Below are positions 63,279-64,000 of a stretch of 64,000 nt of DNA, piece after piece. The stretch is from Pontibacter ruber (GTDB lineage Bacteria; Bacteroidota; Bacteroidia; Cytophagales; Hymenobacteraceae), in the NCBI RefSeq assembly GCF_023630205.1, contig NZ_JALPRR010000002.1, positions 1,137,064-1,201,063 on the forward strand. Reading direction: 5' to 3'. Position 1 is the first letter of the stretch; every line of letters begins with the position of its first letter. The notes beneath the pieces were generated by a model. It was given only the letters and a program-made list of their open reading frames with translations. It did no database searches and had not been told where the DNA came from. A program made the position numbers and the translations under genes.

Positions 63279-63887
63279 AAGTCTGTTTAGATATGCTATC
63301 TGTATACGATAAGTACAGATATGTTATCAGAAGCTTTGCAGATGTTAGTAACAATCAATAATTCTGATTCTATGAGATAACAGTTTTGGAGCGTCGATTA
63401 ATCAAGCAGGGGAAGTGGGAGGAGAAAATTTCGATGGCGATTTTGATAAAACCGCGCTATAACAACCAGTAAGAAGGAGCTATCAGAAAACAAGAATAAT
63501 AATAGAATGGCAAGGAAAAAGCCTCTGCAATTTGTATAGACGGGCTTTTCCCTGCCTTCAATGATTTTTATATAATAGAGGTCTTTAGCTGATAAGCTAT
63601 AAACACCTACAACCCTGCCTCTTTAGACTACAAGGCTTTATTTCTACTTGCCACTTCATCCTTTCTATTAAAGGAGTGCCGTTCCTTGATTAAGTAATCA
63701 ATAAGCCGTTCAAGAAGAGAGCAACACAAGCAGGATTACTTTCTCCGCTAAATTCCCTGCTCCTCTTGGGTCAGGGGCTCTTTCATTGCCTTGATGGTGC
63801 TGGCTGCCGGCTTTATGCGGGCTGCAGTAGTGCGGAGCGTGGTACTATCTAGTTCTGGCACCGGCTAGCTGATGCTCATGAGCTAAA
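63279..63887. other. Gene-free gap before the rRNA operon end
   Basis: No open frame with a recognisable product. On the minus strand about 63615-63820 reads through two or three stops as fragments (KAMKEPLTQEEQGI, then LLERLIDYLIKERHSFNRKDEV) that may be the remnant of a decayed gene; this is weak. Confidence 0.3.
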
Positions 63888-63930
63888 AACCACAAACGCC
63901 CCCTGCTTTGGACAGGGGGCGTTTGTGGTT
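63888..63930 (-). terminator. 18-bp hairpin after the 5S rRNA
   Basis: AACCACAAACGCCCCCTG and its perfect complement close a 7-nt loop (CTTTGGA) immediately 3' of the minus-strand 5S rRNA. It is probably the terminator of the rRNA operon. Confidence 0.85.
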
Positions 63931-63935
63931 GAAGG

Positions 63936-64000
63936 GGTTGGCGGCTACCTACTCTCCCGGATGTGACTCCAGTACCATCGGCGCAGCGGGGCTTAACTTC
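63936..64000 (-). rRNA. rrf: 5S rRNA, 3' part (cut by the window edge)
   Basis: Read on the minus strand the last bases give GAAGTTAAGCCC, GCGCCGATGGTACTGGAG and GGGAGAGTAGGTAGCCGCC, the conserved 3' half of 5S rRNA. The 5' part and, presumably, the 23S and 16S genes lie beyond the right end. Confidence 0.9.

Noticed and set aside
63615..63820. Fragment LLERLIDYLIKERHSFNRKDEV as a decayed gene
   Set aside because: Stops separate the pieces and no family is recognised; kept only as a note on the gap.
1..64000. CRISPR arrays, prophage genes and toxin-antitoxin or defence modules
   Set aside because: No regularly spaced repeats, cas genes, phage structural genes or defence signatures are present in the window.

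Overview
The window is chromosomal DNA of a Bacteroidota bacterium, most likely order Cytophagales, family Hymenobacteraceae (Pontibacter-like; this last step is inference). The evidence is a type IX secretion plug lipoprotein, DUF3276/PUR-alpha and DUF3822 proteins, a TTTG-N19-TATATTTG promoter in front of the only complete tRNA, LytS/LytTR and NtrC-type two-component systems, GH92/GH125 mannosidases, and almost no Shine-Dalgarno sequences.

Layout. 0-20.8 kb is ordinary core genome: DUF2750, DUF423 and DUF1573 proteins, a RecD-like helicase, a hotdog thioesterase, two NUDIX hydrolases, DUF3822-coaD, pyrE, a phosphodiesterase, threonine aldolase, an AlkA-type glycosylase, rhodanese, DUF58, an RlpA-like protein, DUF3276, ychF, the T9SS plug, OsmC, and an NtrY/NtrC-type kinase and regulator. 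Two gene-free stretches (7.1-8.06 and 13.95-14.69 kb) carry inverted copies of one interspersed repeat of about 230-240 bp. 20.8-23.7 kb is a divergent control region with a 16+16 bp inverted repeat, a sigma-54-like promoter and a 28-codon ORF in front of a MacB/FtsX-type permease. A tRNA-Glu follows at 23.8 kb.

24-33.4 kb is a minus-strand cluster of nine genes that fits the 3-keto-glycoside route of sugar catabolism: a GMC dehydrogenase with its small subunit and a cytochrome c, a DUF1080 3-keto-glycoside hydrolase, a Gfo/Idh/MocA oxidoreductase, three TIM-barrel isomerase/epimerases and a NupG-like transporter. 33.4-34.7 kb is a graveyard holding a decayed IS1-type transposase and a diverged copy of the tRNA-Glu terminator. 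34.7-44.3 kb carries an ABC transporter whose permease is fused to an M1 peptidase, its LytS/LytTR regulators, and a CheY/PAS-kinase pair. 44.8-53.4 kb is a high-mannose N-glycan degradation set (two GH92, GH125, glycosylasparaginase, CutC, VOC). 53.4-54.6 kb is mostly empty apart from a 53-aa charged ORF and two copies of a short repeat. 54.6-60.4 kb is a heme/iron uptake operon (TonB receptor, binding protein, permease, ATPase) in which the permease is interrupted by an in-frame TGA. The right end has a DUF2490 protein, a TATAG microsatellite, an APC permease and the 3' end of a 5S rRNA on the minus strand, so an rRNA operon continues beyond the window.

Three signals stand out beyond gene content. 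First, the octamer AAGTATAA/TTATACTT occurs about 65 times by hand count, on both strands and in any reading frame, against roughly 3 expected; it is missing from about 38.7 to 44.9 kb. Second, the 230-240 bp inverted repeat pair at 7.6 and 14.2 kb. Third, a family of 35-55 bp repeats resembling the 3' end of tRNA-Glu, two copies of which bracket the ABC-peptidase/LytTR module.
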